From: JBAZHE01 sp041652555
GTDB taxonomy: Bacteria; Patescibacteriota; Patescibacteriia; Patescibacteriales; WJLG01
Reading direction: 5' to 3'
Length of the DNA: 36,478 nucleotides
Assembly: GCA_041652555.1 (NCBI GenBank)
Contig: JBAZHE010000011.1
Location: 1-36,478, forward strand
In this document: positions 6,949 to 14,928 of the stretch, in pieces
Layout of the letters: the number at the start of each line of letters is the position of its first letter
How positions within the stretch are numbered: the stretch's first letter is position 1
Made by a program: the position numbers and the translations under genes
The notes under the pieces: model-generated
Told to the model about the DNA's origin: nothing
Seen by the model: only the letters and a program-made list of their open reading frames with translations
Database searches by the model: none

Positions 6949-7509
6949 TTAATTCACTCTTTCTACGTAATCTCCGGAATCGGTGTTGATTTTTACGACA
7001 TCCCCTTCGTTGATGAAGATTGGAACGTTGACTTTGGCGCCAGTTTCAATTTCTACCGGCTTGGTGATGTTGCCGGCAGTGTTGCCACGAATAGCTGGCG
7101 GGGCGGAAATGACTTTGAAATCCATTTTAATTGGTAATTCCAAATTAATGGCACGTTCATCAAAATACATCATTTTTACGTCAGTGCCGTCTTTAAGATA
7201 TGTTTCTTTGCCAGCTAAATTTTCTAAAGGCAATTCAAACTGTTCAAAAGTTTCATTATCCATAAAGTACGCTTTTTTATCATCTTTGTATAAAAAGTTT
7301 ACTTTTTTGGAAGAAACATTAGCTTCTTCAATTTTTTCTGCGCCATGAAAACTGTCATCCAGAATATTTCCGGTAATTAAATTTTTAGCTTTCACTTTTA
7401 AAACCGCACCGCGCATGGCAACCTTAAGATGTTCAGTTTTTATAACTAGATACGGCTGACCATTATTTAAAATGATTTTGCCTGTTTTGATATCGCTTAT
7501 GGTTAGCAT
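6949..7509 (-). CDS. efp: Elongation factor P
   Basis: EF-P binds between the ribosomal P and E sites and relieves stalling at polyproline stretches. The 186 residues cover all three domains: the N-terminal KOW-like domain (1-64), the central OB domain (about 66-128) and the C-terminal OB domain with the signature TAGNITKPVEIETGAKVNVPIF. The tip loop normally carries a Lys or Arg that is post-translationally modified. Here it reads KVAMRGAV, which puts Met32 where E. coli EF-P has Lys34. Lysylation or rhamnosylation at that position is therefore not possible in the usual way. It follows rpsR on the same strand, 58 bp downstream. Confidence 0.95.
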   Translation of the reverse strand: MLTISDIKTGKIILNNGQPYLVIKTEHLKVAMRGAVLKVKAKNLITGNILDDSFHGAEKIEEANVSSKKVNFLYKDDKKAYFMDNETFEQFELPLENLAGKETYLKDGTDVKMMYFDERAINLELPIKMDFKVISAPPAIRGNTAGNITKPVEIETGAKVNVPIFINEGDVVKINTDSGDYVERVN

Positions 7510-7567
7510 AGTTTAATATTATGACAAGCGGTCCCGCCTTTACGGTGCCTTTTGGGAAGGGATTAAA

Positions 7568-7786
7568 TTATTGATGAACGAATGACAAGAGTGCCATAAT
7601 GCGGGAGCGCTTCACGGCGGCTGTTAACTTTTTTTGGTGCCAAGAACATAGTCCAGTTCTTTGGCCGGCAAGGATTTTCATATGAAAAGTTATGAAAGTC
7701 CGCAAAAGACGAGTGTCTTTATAATCTATTTCTTCCATGCCATTGGCACAAAAGAAACATCGTTTTTCTTTTTTGTTGATAGACAT
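7568..7786 (-). CDS. rpsR: 30S ribosomal protein bS18
   Basis: This small-subunit protein binds bS6 and the 16S central domain. The 72-residue sequence keeps the family core (DYKDTRLLRTFIT, QRTG, HQKKLTAAVKRSRIMALLSF). It also has CFFC at residues 10-13 and a second Cys/His pair, C47 and H50 (GLCSWHQ). This is the zinc-ribbon (C+) arrangement found in some bS18 proteins. It starts 9 bp after the ssb stop, completing the conserved rpsF-ssb-rpsR order. Confidence 0.95.
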   Translation of the reverse strand: MSINKKEKRCFFCANGMEEIDYKDTRLLRTFITFHMKILAGQRTGLCSWHQKKLTAAVKRSRIMALLSFVHQ

Positions 7787-7795
7787 AATTTAATT

Positions 7796-8308
7796 TTAAA
7801 ATGGTATATTTTCTACTTTTATTTCTTCTTCTTCTGGGGCGCCATTGGTGGCCGGGGTGGAATAAACTGGCGCGTCAATATCTATTGTCGGTTCAGCTGG
7901 AGTAAACGGCTGTTCAGTTTGATTCGTTGGGTGCGGTGCATTGTAGCTTGGTTTAGTGCCTCCCTGGAAGGAGCTTCCACCACTTGAAGAAAGCATGATC
8001 ATATTTTCCATTACAATCTCAGTGCGATAATGCCTTACTCCGTCCGGGCTAGTCCAGTCGCGATTTTGAATGCGGCCGTCAACATAAATTTTAGAGCCCT
8101 TTTTTAAGTACTGTCCGCAAATTTCCGCTAAACGTTTCCAAGCAACAATGTTATGAAAATCAGCTTTTTGCACTTTTTGTCCGGATTGATCAGTGTAAGC
8201 ATAGTTAGTAGCAATAGAGAATGAAGCGACCGGCGTGCCACTCGGAGTGTTGCGCACTTCCGGGTCGCGGGTTAAATTGCCGATCAAAGTAGCACGATTG
8301 AGATCCAT
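7796..8308 (-). CDS. ssb: Single-stranded DNA-binding protein
   Basis: SSB coats single-stranded DNA in replication and repair and recruits partner enzymes. Residues 1-106 form the OB fold (MDLNRATLIGNLTRDPEVRN, ADFHNIVAWKRLAE, YVDGRIQNRDW). A Gly/Ser/Pro-rich flexible linker (107-155) and an acidic tail follow. The C-terminal protein-interaction tip is ENIPF, close to the canonical DDIPF. It is 170 residues long, and lies between rpsF and rpsR as in many bacteria. A strong hairpin occupies the 74-bp gap before it. Confidence 0.96.
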   Translation of the reverse strand: MDLNRATLIGNLTRDPEVRNTPSGTPVASFSIATNYAYTDQSGQKVQKADFHNIVAWKRLAEICGQYLKKGSKIYVDGRIQNRDWTSPDGVRHYRTEIVMENMIMLSSSGGSSFQGGTKPSYNAPHPTNQTEQPFTPAEPTIDIDAPVYSTPATNGAPEEEEIKVENIPF

Positions 8309-8319
8309 ATTTTTCTTCG

Positions 8320-8355
8320 TCCACCGAAGTTCCGGTAATCCGGAACGAAGGCGGA
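8320..8355 (-). other. Intercistronic hairpin between rpsF and ssb
   Basis: On the mRNA strand TCCGCC and GGTGGA form an outer stem and TTCCGG / CCGGAA an inner stem with a four-base loop, separated by a short internal loop. There is no T run, so it is not a terminator. It may mark an RNA processing site or a protein-binding site that sets the rpsF to ssb ratio. Confidence 0.55.
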
Positions 8356-8382
8356 GTGTAGATTATGAATTAATTTAAATAA

Positions 8383-8931
8383 TTACAAAAGATCATTGGT
8401 CTCCAAAATATCATCCAATTTTTTATCCAAGTCTTTGAGATCGGTTTTTTTCTTGGAAAATTTCTTTTCCTCAGTTGGTTTTTCTGTAGTCGGAGAAGTC
8501 GGAGTGTCTAGCGTAGTTGGAACGGACTTTTTTTCGATTGCCGGGGCTGATTTTTGATTTTTTCTGGCGTGATATAATTCCTCAGCTTTTTTAGTATCCG
8601 CTTTGATTTTTTCTGGTGAGCGTTTTTTAATTTTGATTATTTGATGGCGCAAGATGTCTTTGGACAATCTTAAAAAATTATTCAGTTTGGATAGCTCAAC
8701 ACCTAGTAAGTCAAATTCTATAAGCTTGTAGTAACCATGGCTAAAGCCACGAATGTCATAAGCTAATTTTTTGTTGCCCCAATCTTCGTTGAAACTTATC
8801 TCACCACCTAAATCGGTGATTTGTTTTTTTACTTTTTCATTAATCGCTATCGCCTCTTCTTCCGTGAATTTATTCGGAATAATAGAGAGTAGTTCGTAAT
8901 GAATTTTGTCGGATGACTTTGTTTTAGACAT
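8383..8931 (-). CDS. rpsF: 30S ribosomal protein bS6 with long C-terminal extension
   Basis: bS6 pairs with bS18 on the small subunit. Residues about 8-105 are the ferredoxin-like bS6 core (HYELLSIIPNKFTEEEA, EDWGNKKLAYDIRGFSHGYY, LSKDILRHQIIKI). The remaining 75 residues are a low-complexity tail rich in Lys, Pro, Thr and Glu and end in DILETNDLL. bS6 is usually about 95-135 residues, so this 182-residue form is long. It is the first gene of rpsF-ssb-rpsR. The best promoter (TATAAT at 8938-8943) lies only 6 nt before the ATG, suggesting a leaderless transcript. A structured region lies farther upstream. Confidence 0.94.
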   Translation of the reverse strand: MSKTKSSDKIHYELLSIIPNKFTEEEAIAINEKVKKQITDLGGEISFNEDWGNKKLAYDIRGFSHGYYKLIEFDLLGVELSKLNNFLRLSKDILRHQIIKIKKRSPEKIKADTKKAEELYHARKNQKSAPAIEKKSVPTTLDTPTSPTTEKPTEEKKFSKKKTDLKDLDKKLDDILETNDLL

Positions 8932-8937
8932 ATAAAT

Positions 8938-8943
8938 ATTATA
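8938..8943 (-). promoter_or_regulatory. -10 element giving a leaderless rpsF mRNA
   Basis: TATAAT on the minus strand ends 6 nt before the rpsF ATG, so the usual start point would be the A of the ATG. No convincing -35 is seen. The -10 is embedded in a 7-bp inverted repeat, ATAATAC (8941-8947) / GTATTAT (8956-8962). Confidence 0.5.
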
Positions 8944-8962
8944 ATACGCAGATTAGTATTAT

Positions 8963-9025
8963 GGTTATTAAAAAAATCTCTCGTTTAATTGCCTTATCCA
9001 TTATAAAGACAGCTAAACAAGAGAC
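8963..9025 (-). terminator. Terminator or attenuator upstream of rpsF
   Basis: On the minus strand TCTCTTGTTTA pairs with TAAACGAGAGA (one G-T wobble). An inner stem, CTTTAT / ATAAGG, sits in the loop. The stem is followed at once by a T7 run (8970-8976 on the plus strand as A). It would stop RNA started further upstream, before the leaderless rpsF promoter. Confidence 0.55.
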
Positions 9026-9165
9026 TTCTTGCTTTAGATGACCTTTGGCTGAAATTTTAGTTCAGCCGATCCCGAAAATTCGAGACCATGGAAAAGGGAA
9101 TAATTTGATTTGTTTTTACTCTAGCATGTCTTTTTAAAAAAAGCAATAGTAATTAAAAGCTTAAC
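8970..9165 (-). ncRNA. Possible small RNA or regulated leader ahead of rpsF
   Basis: A minus-strand promoter candidate, TTGTCT (9195-9200), 17 bp, TATAAA (9172-9177), would start RNA near 9165. The RNA would contain a perfect GGCTGAA / TTCAGCC hairpin and end at the terminator-like structure near 8970, giving about 195 nt. No ORF is present. It could be an attenuated ribosomal-protein leader or an independent small RNA. I match it to no known family. Confidence 0.4.
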
Positions 9166-9248
9166 CAGTAATTTATAGCATTTTATTTAATATTAGACAA
9201 AAAATATAAGAATATTATTTTTTAGAAGATATTACTTAGAAAAGCCCT

Positions 9249-9277
9249 TGACAAGATTATTTTACCGTGCTATCATA
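9249..9277 (+). promoter_or_regulatory. Strong promoter of the structured RNA gene
   Basis: Consensus -35 TTGACA (9249-9254), a 17-bp spacer and -10 TATCAT (9272-9277). The start is predicted at about 9283-9285. Confidence 0.8.
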
Positions 9278-9283
9278 ATATGA

Positions 9284-9534
9284 TTTGTTAAAAATTAAAA
9301 GACCGATTGAAACGGGTTAGGCACGACAAGCATGGGGATTTTCTCTTAGGATTTTTGGGCCTGGTTGTGGTTTAGATTCTTTATTCTTTAGTGAAAAAGT
9401 TTTTGATGCTTTTGGAATTCGCCTTTCGACGAATTTTTTGAAAGCTTACGACGGATAATGTCGTAACCAGAACCAGGCTCGAAGAACCCTAACGAAAATT
9501 TTCTTGCCTTCCCGTTTGAGTCGGTCTTTTTTTT
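9284..9534 (+). ncRNA. Structured non-coding RNA of about 250 nt, unassigned (6S-like architecture)
   Basis: Its own consensus promoter and a T8 run at the 3' end bound this gene, and no ORF fills it. The ends pair: GACCGA (9301-9306) with TCGGTC (9521-9526) and AAACGGG (9310-9316) with CCCGTTT (9511-9517), separated by a 3x3 internal loop. After a large unpaired bubble a second helix forms, GCCTGGTT (9359-9366) with AACCAGGC (9471-9478), extended by GGTT (9369-9372) / AACC (9465-9468). It encloses two hairpins. One is GCTTT...AATTCG / CGAATT...AAAGC (9408-9445). The other is TACGAC / GTCGTA (9447-9465). The closing stem, central bubble and distal stem recall 6S RNA, but I see no sequence signature that proves it. 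The motifs of RNase P, tmRNA and SRP RNA are absent. Confidence 0.65.
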
Positions 9535-9601
9535 GTTATCGCTTCGCGAGCCGCACTACGAATACGGCACATACGAATTAGGGGCATATGCGAATAAATT
9601 T

Positions 9602-11455
9602 TTATTCTATGATTTCTGGTGTGGTTGTTGATATTTTTTCCACTCCAATCAAACAAACTTCTTGCCAAGGGACATAGTGAGATTTGAATCTTTCTTCTTT
9701 TATTTCGCCTGAACTGTAAGTAACTTTGTAGTCAAAATAAGCATCGGCGCCGTTGTGAGCGCGCTCGGTGCATTTTTTTTGTCCTGGTTCCAAATCAGTT
9801 GTTTCAATTAATTTTGTCGGACCCGGTTTGGTTATATTATATATTGTCGGGTCTGTTTTTTCTATGACGCGATCATCTTTTGTGCCCCAAAAATCAAAAT
9901 AAATATCATTGCCGTCAATTCGACTTTGAATGAGAATATAATTTTCCGTATCATTAATAAAACGTAAATCTGGCCAAGGACCATAGATGGTGGCATCAGT
10001 GCCGGCCGGTTCATAATAGGAAACGCGGTAAGAGTGGGATCGACGGGCAGTAATTGGCAAGCCTGATTCTAAGGCGCTGCGGAAAAGCGTGGTGCCAACT
10101 TGACATAAGCCACCACCGTATTCCGGCACGGTTTTATCTCCTTTGATAGTCATTTCTGGTAGATAACCAGTTTCTTTTGTTACATCGCCCAAAGTTTTGT
10201 TGGTGGAAAATTCTTCACCCGGCGCGATTAAGGTGCCGTTGATAGCGTCTGCGCCAACACTAATATTATGGATGCGATTTTTCGGTGAGACAGAAAAATT
10301 GGAATGGCCGATGCCGATTATTTCTTTAATACCGAGATTGTTAACACCCTCGTTTTTTATTGCGCTTTTTTCCGGTATCACGTTTATTTCTACGGTTTTA
10401 ACGTCAGAAGCAAGCCAATCGGAACGCAGACTGGCGATAGTTTTAGGATAATCTATTTTTTGTCCGTCGCGGCTGGAGGCGAATTCTACTACGCGATTGT
10501 CCTTAATTTCAAAACGAGCGTTAATCGGAGCAATATTTATATCTGTAGCTACTTCTAAGTCTAAGAAATTTTTTATTTTTTCACTATTTAAATCAAGCAC
10601 TATTTTATTGTTGGTGTCACGCGTCAAAGCGAGCCAACTGGCGATATTGTCCTTATCTATCGGCCATTTTTTTTCTCCGTAAATAAAAGTTAACTCGGCT
10701 TTGTCTAAAAATTGTGCCGCTTCCACTTCAATATTTTGGCATTCATTTTTTTTGATTGATGGCCAGCCGGCACGAGTGGATATGGCTATTGATTCGTTTT
10801 TTAAAGAAGATAAATTAGCTTTAAAATTTAATAGGGCTGTAGTATAATCAAAACTCCAGCCGGTTTTTTCCTCGGTGATTTTAAAAATTATTTCCTTTTT
10901 CCAATAATTAGGAGTGGTTGTGGCGTAAAGAACGGCATCGGTGGCTGGCTGTTCCAATGGAGAAAAATATTTCTGCAAAATATTTTTTATTGCCCCATCC
11001 TCAACGTTAAATAGCATGCCAACGTTTTTACAATCCCGACAAGGATTGACTTTTTGTTTTAAATTTTGCCAAAAATTTTTGTTGCGCCCATAGTTATAAG
11101 TGGCATCCACTGTTTCTTCGGTTTTAAAAATAATCAGTTCGTGCGCTAAGTCGCCAGAAAAAGAAGAGATTATTGGGAAAATAACAGTTTCGTTATTTTC
11201 AAAATTAAACCTATTGCCGTGTTGATTGAAGTCGCTAATCCTTTCTTCGATTATTTTTTTAACTTGTTCGCGCGTCTTGCCACCTAGATCAACTTGTCCA
11301 AGATGAACGCCGGGGTAGATTTTATTATTATATATTTTTTCAAAAATCAAATAAGAAGCGGCGGCGATATCAATGAGAACAAAAAAAATAGCCGCTATTA
11401 AAATAGGCCAGAAAAATTTTTTCTTAGATTTCTTTTCCTTATTAAGAGGGGTCAT
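9602..11455 (-). CDS. VanW domain protein, membrane-anchored
   Basis: This 617-residue protein has a basic N-terminus and one transmembrane helix (about 14-38), leaving the rest outside the membrane. Residues about 47-150 carry a PF12229-type putative peptidoglycan-binding segment (PGVHLGQVDLGGKTREQV), and a second similar region lies around 245-345. The VanW domain spans about 395-525 with the hallmark EYGGGLCQVGTTLF (445-458) and HSYRVSYYEPAGTDATIY. A C-terminal G5-like beta segment follows. VanW proteins are linked to cell-wall metabolism, but the biochemical function is not established. It is the last gene after hsp20 and the small ORF at 11463, separated from the latter by 7 bp. Confidence 0.9.
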   Translation of the reverse strand: MTPLNKEKKSKKKFFWPILIAAIFFVLIDIAAASYLIFEKIYNNKIYPGVHLGQVDLGGKTREQVKKIIEERISDFNQHGNRFNFENNETVIFPIISSFSGDLAHELIIFKTEETVDATYNYGRNKNFWQNLKQKVNPCRDCKNVGMLFNVEDGAIKNILQKYFSPLEQPATDAVLYATTTPNYWKKEIIFKITEEKTGWSFDYTTALLNFKANLSSLKNESIAISTRAGWPSIKKNECQNIEVEAAQFLDKAELTFIYGEKKWPIDKDNIASWLALTRDTNNKIVLDLNSEKIKNFLDLEVATDINIAPINARFEIKDNRVVEFASSRDGQKIDYPKTIASLRSDWLASDVKTVEINVIPEKSAIKNEGVNNLGIKEIIGIGHSNFSVSPKNRIHNISVGADAINGTLIAPGEEFSTNKTLGDVTKETGYLPEMTIKGDKTVPEYGGGLCQVGTTLFRSALESGLPITARRSHSYRVSYYEPAGTDATIYGPWPDLRFINDTENYILIQSRIDGNDIYFDFWGTKDDRVIEKTDPTIYNITKPGPTKLIETTDLEPGQKKCTERAHNGADAYFDYKVTYSSGEIKEERFKSHYVPWQEVCLIGVEKISTTTPEIIE

Positions 11456-11462
11456 ATTTTTT

Positions 11463-11669
11463 TTATTTATTATTTAAAAGCTTATTTAAAATTTGTTTGG
11501 CTAGTTCGCTATTGTCGCTGGAATTTTGGCCGACCGACATGGTTAAATTTTGCCCAATTTCCGATTCAGTTGGCAAAAAATCGCGTGGCCAAACAATTAG
11601 CCGCCCCTTTTCATCTCTTAAAAAAGCTCTCCCCTCCTCTAACTTTTCAACCAGCAAACTGATCTGCAT
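11463..11669 (-). CDS. Small DUF3006-like protein
   Basis: This 68-residue ORF has a beta-rich N-terminal half (MQISLLVEKLEEGRAFLRDE, then GRLIVWPRDFLPTESEIGQ) that resembles the DUF3006 pattern, in which a short domain ends in a proline before an acidic turn. The C-terminus is a polar helix. It sits between hsp20 (23 bp away) and the VanW gene (7 bp) on the same strand, so co-transcription and a real gene are likely. Function unknown. Confidence 0.6.
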   Translation of the reverse strand: MQISLLVEKLEEGRAFLRDEKGRLIVWPRDFLPTESEIGQNLTMSVGQNSSDNSELAKQILNKLLNNK

Positions 11670-11692
11670 ATTTTTTCATCCCCTTGTGCTAA

Positions 11693-12109
11693 TTAACACT
11701 TTACTTTAACCCCTACCTTATTATCCTTTTTAATCTTTTTTAAGATTATCGTCAAGACACCGTTTTCTATGGCGGCATCAATATTTTTGTCGTCAACTTC
11801 CGCTGATAAAATTATCGAGCGAGAAAATGACCCCCAATAGCATTCGCGGTATAAATAATTTTTGTTTTCTTCTCCAGATTCATCGCCACGCGATCCGCGG
11901 ATAGTGAGCATGTCGTGATCTAGAGTAATATCCAAATCTTCCGGTTTCACACCGGCAACTGTGGAGCGGACGACAATAGTTTTGTCAGTTTCATAAATAT
12001 CAACGGAAAGCTGGCCCTCTTCATAGCCCGCGGCCGGCAACCAATTATTCTCATCCTGCAAAGTCGGCTTATTTTCCGGTGCGTTTTTTTTCTTAAAAAG
12101 TGAAAGCAT
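11693..12109 (-). CDS. Hsp20 / alpha-crystallin small heat-shock protein
   Basis: This ATP-independent holdase binds unfolding proteins in the cytoplasm. Residues about 35-130 form the alpha-crystallin domain (LSVDIYETDKTIVVRSTVAG, GVKPEDLDITLDHDMLTIRG, YRECYWGSFSRSIILSAEVD and GVLTIILKK). The C-terminus, KVGVKVKC, supplies the short IxI-like oligomerisation tail. The 138-residue length is normal. Upstream, minus-strand TTGATA-17-TATAAA is a candidate promoter. I do not see a proper CIRCE element. Confidence 0.93.
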   Translation of the reverse strand: MLSLFKKKNAPENKPTLQDENNWLPAAGYEEGQLSVDIYETDKTIVVRSTVAGVKPEDLDITLDHDMLTIRGSRGDESGEENKNYLYRECYWGSFSRSIILSAEVDDKNIDAAIENGVLTIILKKIKKDNKVGVKVKC

Positions 12110-12172
12110 ATATTTTTATTTGTACGCTAATTTTTATATTTTTATTATATCTTTTTTATCAATTTTGAGCAA

Positions 12173-12202
12173 CAAAAAACCGGCTAATTAGTTAATCGGT
12201 TA
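12173..12202 (-). terminator. Terminator after the RNHCP gene
   Basis: On the minus strand AACCG (12197-12201) pairs with CGGTT (12178-12182) around an A/T-rich loop that adds partial pairs. A T6 run follows. Confidence 0.5.
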
Positions 12203-12215
12203 TCTGTGAAATTTT

Positions 12216-12551
12216 TTATTTTTTTCCAAATTGTTTTTCAATATTCTTTTGGGCTATTTTTAAAAGAGCTTGAAAATCGTCGTCGTCGGCGGTTTTATTT
12301 TTTCTGATAATTCCGCATTTTTGACAGCGTGCAATGACTATATATTGGCACTTTTTGCTCTCAATGTTAATGGGCTCCATTAAGCCGCCACAAGTTTCGG
12401 CGCGGTCGCCCGGATTGATGTCAACGTGCTTGCACCATAAACAAAATGGACAATGATTGGTGTAGCCGTTGCCTTTTATAGTTTGTCCGCAATGCTCACA
12501 GATGAAATTTTCAATTTTACGTTGGAATTTTTGCGACATATTTTTATTCAT
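12216..12551 (-). CDS. RNHCP domain zinc-ribbon protein
   Basis: The 111-residue sequence contains the motif that names this family, here as GNGYTNHCPFCLWCKHVD, with the preceding CxxC (FICEHCGQ) and later GGLMEPI and CQKCGII pairs. There are nine cysteines in the first 85 residues, so at least two zinc sites are likely. The family is small and its function unknown; nucleic-acid binding is a guess from the zinc ribbons. The start at 12551 gives MNKNMSQKFQ; the second Met (residue 5) is also possible. A -10-like TATGAT lies within 10 nt of the start, so the transcript may be nearly leaderless. Confidence 0.85.
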   Translation of the reverse strand: MNKNMSQKFQRKIENFICEHCGQTIKGNGYTNHCPFCLWCKHVDINPGDRAETCGGLMEPINIESKKCQYIVIARCQKCGIIRKNKTADDDDFQALLKIAQKNIEKQFGKK

Positions 12552-12701
12552 AAAAATTTTATCATAAAAAATTAGGTTTGCATATTGTTTTTAATTTTAT
12601 ATTTTTATAATGTTAATAATTTGTTCAAAACTTTTTCCGCTAATTTTGGTAATAAAGTGTATTATAGAGTTTTTTATTTAATTTTAGCTAATTTTATTAA
12701 T

Positions 12702-12763
12702 AATTAATAATTTATAATTAATAATTGAATCAGCTCTTGACAGCATTAAAATATTCCTATAAT
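12702..12763 (+). promoter_or_regulatory. rRNA promoter with UP-like element
   Basis: The -35 is TTGACA (12737-12742). The -10 is TATAATAT (TATAAT at 12758-12763; the TAATAT two bases later gives a 17-bp spacer). Upstream lies an AT-only direct repeat AATTAATAATT at 12702-12712 and 12716-12726, placed like an UP element. The rest of 12552-12700 is AT-rich with one weak copy of the dispersed motif (12670-12695). Confidence 0.8.
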
Positions 12764-12799
12764 ATATACAACATCAAGTTAAAATACAATTAAGATAGT

Positions 12800-12836
12800 G
12801 AGACAGGATATAAGAAATTATGTCTCTGTTTTTTTC
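12800..12836 (+). terminator. Terminator-like hairpin in the rRNA leader
   Basis: GAGACA (12800-12805) pairs with TGTCTC (12821-12826) around a 15-nt loop, and TG plus seven T follow. It lies between the rRNA promoter and 16S. A boxA-like GTTCTTTAAAAA follows at 12856-12867. It may act as an attenuator or a processing signal. Confidence 0.45.
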
Positions 12837-12889
12837 TAGCTTAATTTTTTAACTCGTTCTTTAAAAATTTCTAAATGACAATCTATTTT

Positions 12890-12912
12890 TTGACGCTAAC
12901 AGGCGTCAATTC
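12890..12912 (+). other. 5' half of the 16S processing stem
   Basis: The sequence GCTAACAGGCGTCAATTC at 12895-12912 is complementary at 17 of 18 positions to 14556-14573 downstream of 16S, the arrangement that RNase III cuts. The same segment can instead form a local hairpin, TTGACGC (12890-12896) / GCGTCAA (12903-12909). Confidence 0.8.
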
Positions 12913-13003
12913 AAATACACAAAAAAGTCTGTCTGCCATTCACGGCGGAACGACTCTAAACAAGCCAAATATTTTAATTTTGAGTAATCAAAATTTCTCT
13001 ATA

Positions 13004-14480
<1,477 letters not shown>

Positions 14481-14555
14481 CTAGGGAGATATTTATCGGT
14501 GAGCGATAAATAGTCGATTCTTTTTTAAGTCTCGCAAGAGATACTGAAATTGAAT

Positions 14556-14573
14556 GAATTGACGCCTGCTAGC
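14556..14573 (+). other. 3' half of the 16S processing stem
   Basis: GAATTGACGCCTGCTAGC pairs with 12895-12912 upstream of 16S (17 of 18 bases). The surrounding spacer 14481-14555 also contains a local hairpin, ATTTATCG / CGATAAAT (14491-14511). Confidence 0.8.
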
Positions 14574-14600
14574 TACAAAAGGTATTTTGTCTTTAGAAAT

Positions 14601-14631
14601 AAAAAAGCAGTCCCGCAAGGGGCTGCTTTTT
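14601..14631 (+). terminator. Terminator of the 16S transcript
   Basis: GCAGTCCC (14607-14614) and GGGGCTGC (14619-14626) pair around a GCAA tetraloop, and a T5 run follows. This closes the rRNA unit directly after 16S. Confidence 0.92.
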
Positions 14632-14694
14632 GTTTGGAGAGAGTATTGTTTCGGCCTTGTTTTAATTTTTAAATAGCTTAAAATTATAATTAGT

Positions 14695-14928
14695 ATGAAA
14701 ACTATTAATCCCGTCTTAATATTAGGCAGTTATCTCGGACTTTTGGCCGGTTTGGTTTTATATCTTTTAAATCTCCACCCATTTTGGTGGGTAGTGCCTT
14801 TTTTGGGCGTGGAAATAAAATCGCTTTTAATACTGGACTTGGTTGGCGGAACTGTGGTTGGGTATTCTATTCATATCTTATCTAGGGTTTTTAATTATCA
14901 TATAAACAAAACATCTGATAAAAAATAA
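14695..14928 (+). CDS. Small two-helix membrane protein
   Basis: This 77-residue protein has two hydrophobic segments (PVLILGSYLGLLAGLVLYLL and LLILDLVGGTVVGYSIHIL) and a basic tail. Its stop overlaps the rarA start (TAATG), so the two are translationally coupled. A TATAAT at 14685-14690 sits 4 nt before the ATG, so the mRNA probably has almost no leader. I do not recognise the family. The tight coupling to rarA suggests only shared expression. Confidence 0.7.
   Translation: MKTINPVLILGSYLGLLAGLVLYLLNLHPFWWVVPFLGVEIKSLLILDLVGGTVVGYSIHILSRVFNYHINKTSDKK

Noticed and set aside
9284..9534. RNase P RNA, tmRNA or SRP RNA
   Set aside because: The conserved RNase P (GAGGAAAGTCC), SRP (GGAAGGAAGCAG) and tmRNA tRNA-like end sequences are not present.
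11685..11702. CIRCE element near hsp20
   Set aside because: GTGCTAATTAACAC is only a short near-palindrome at the 3' end of hsp20, lacking the TTAGCACTC-N9-GAGTGCTAA pattern.
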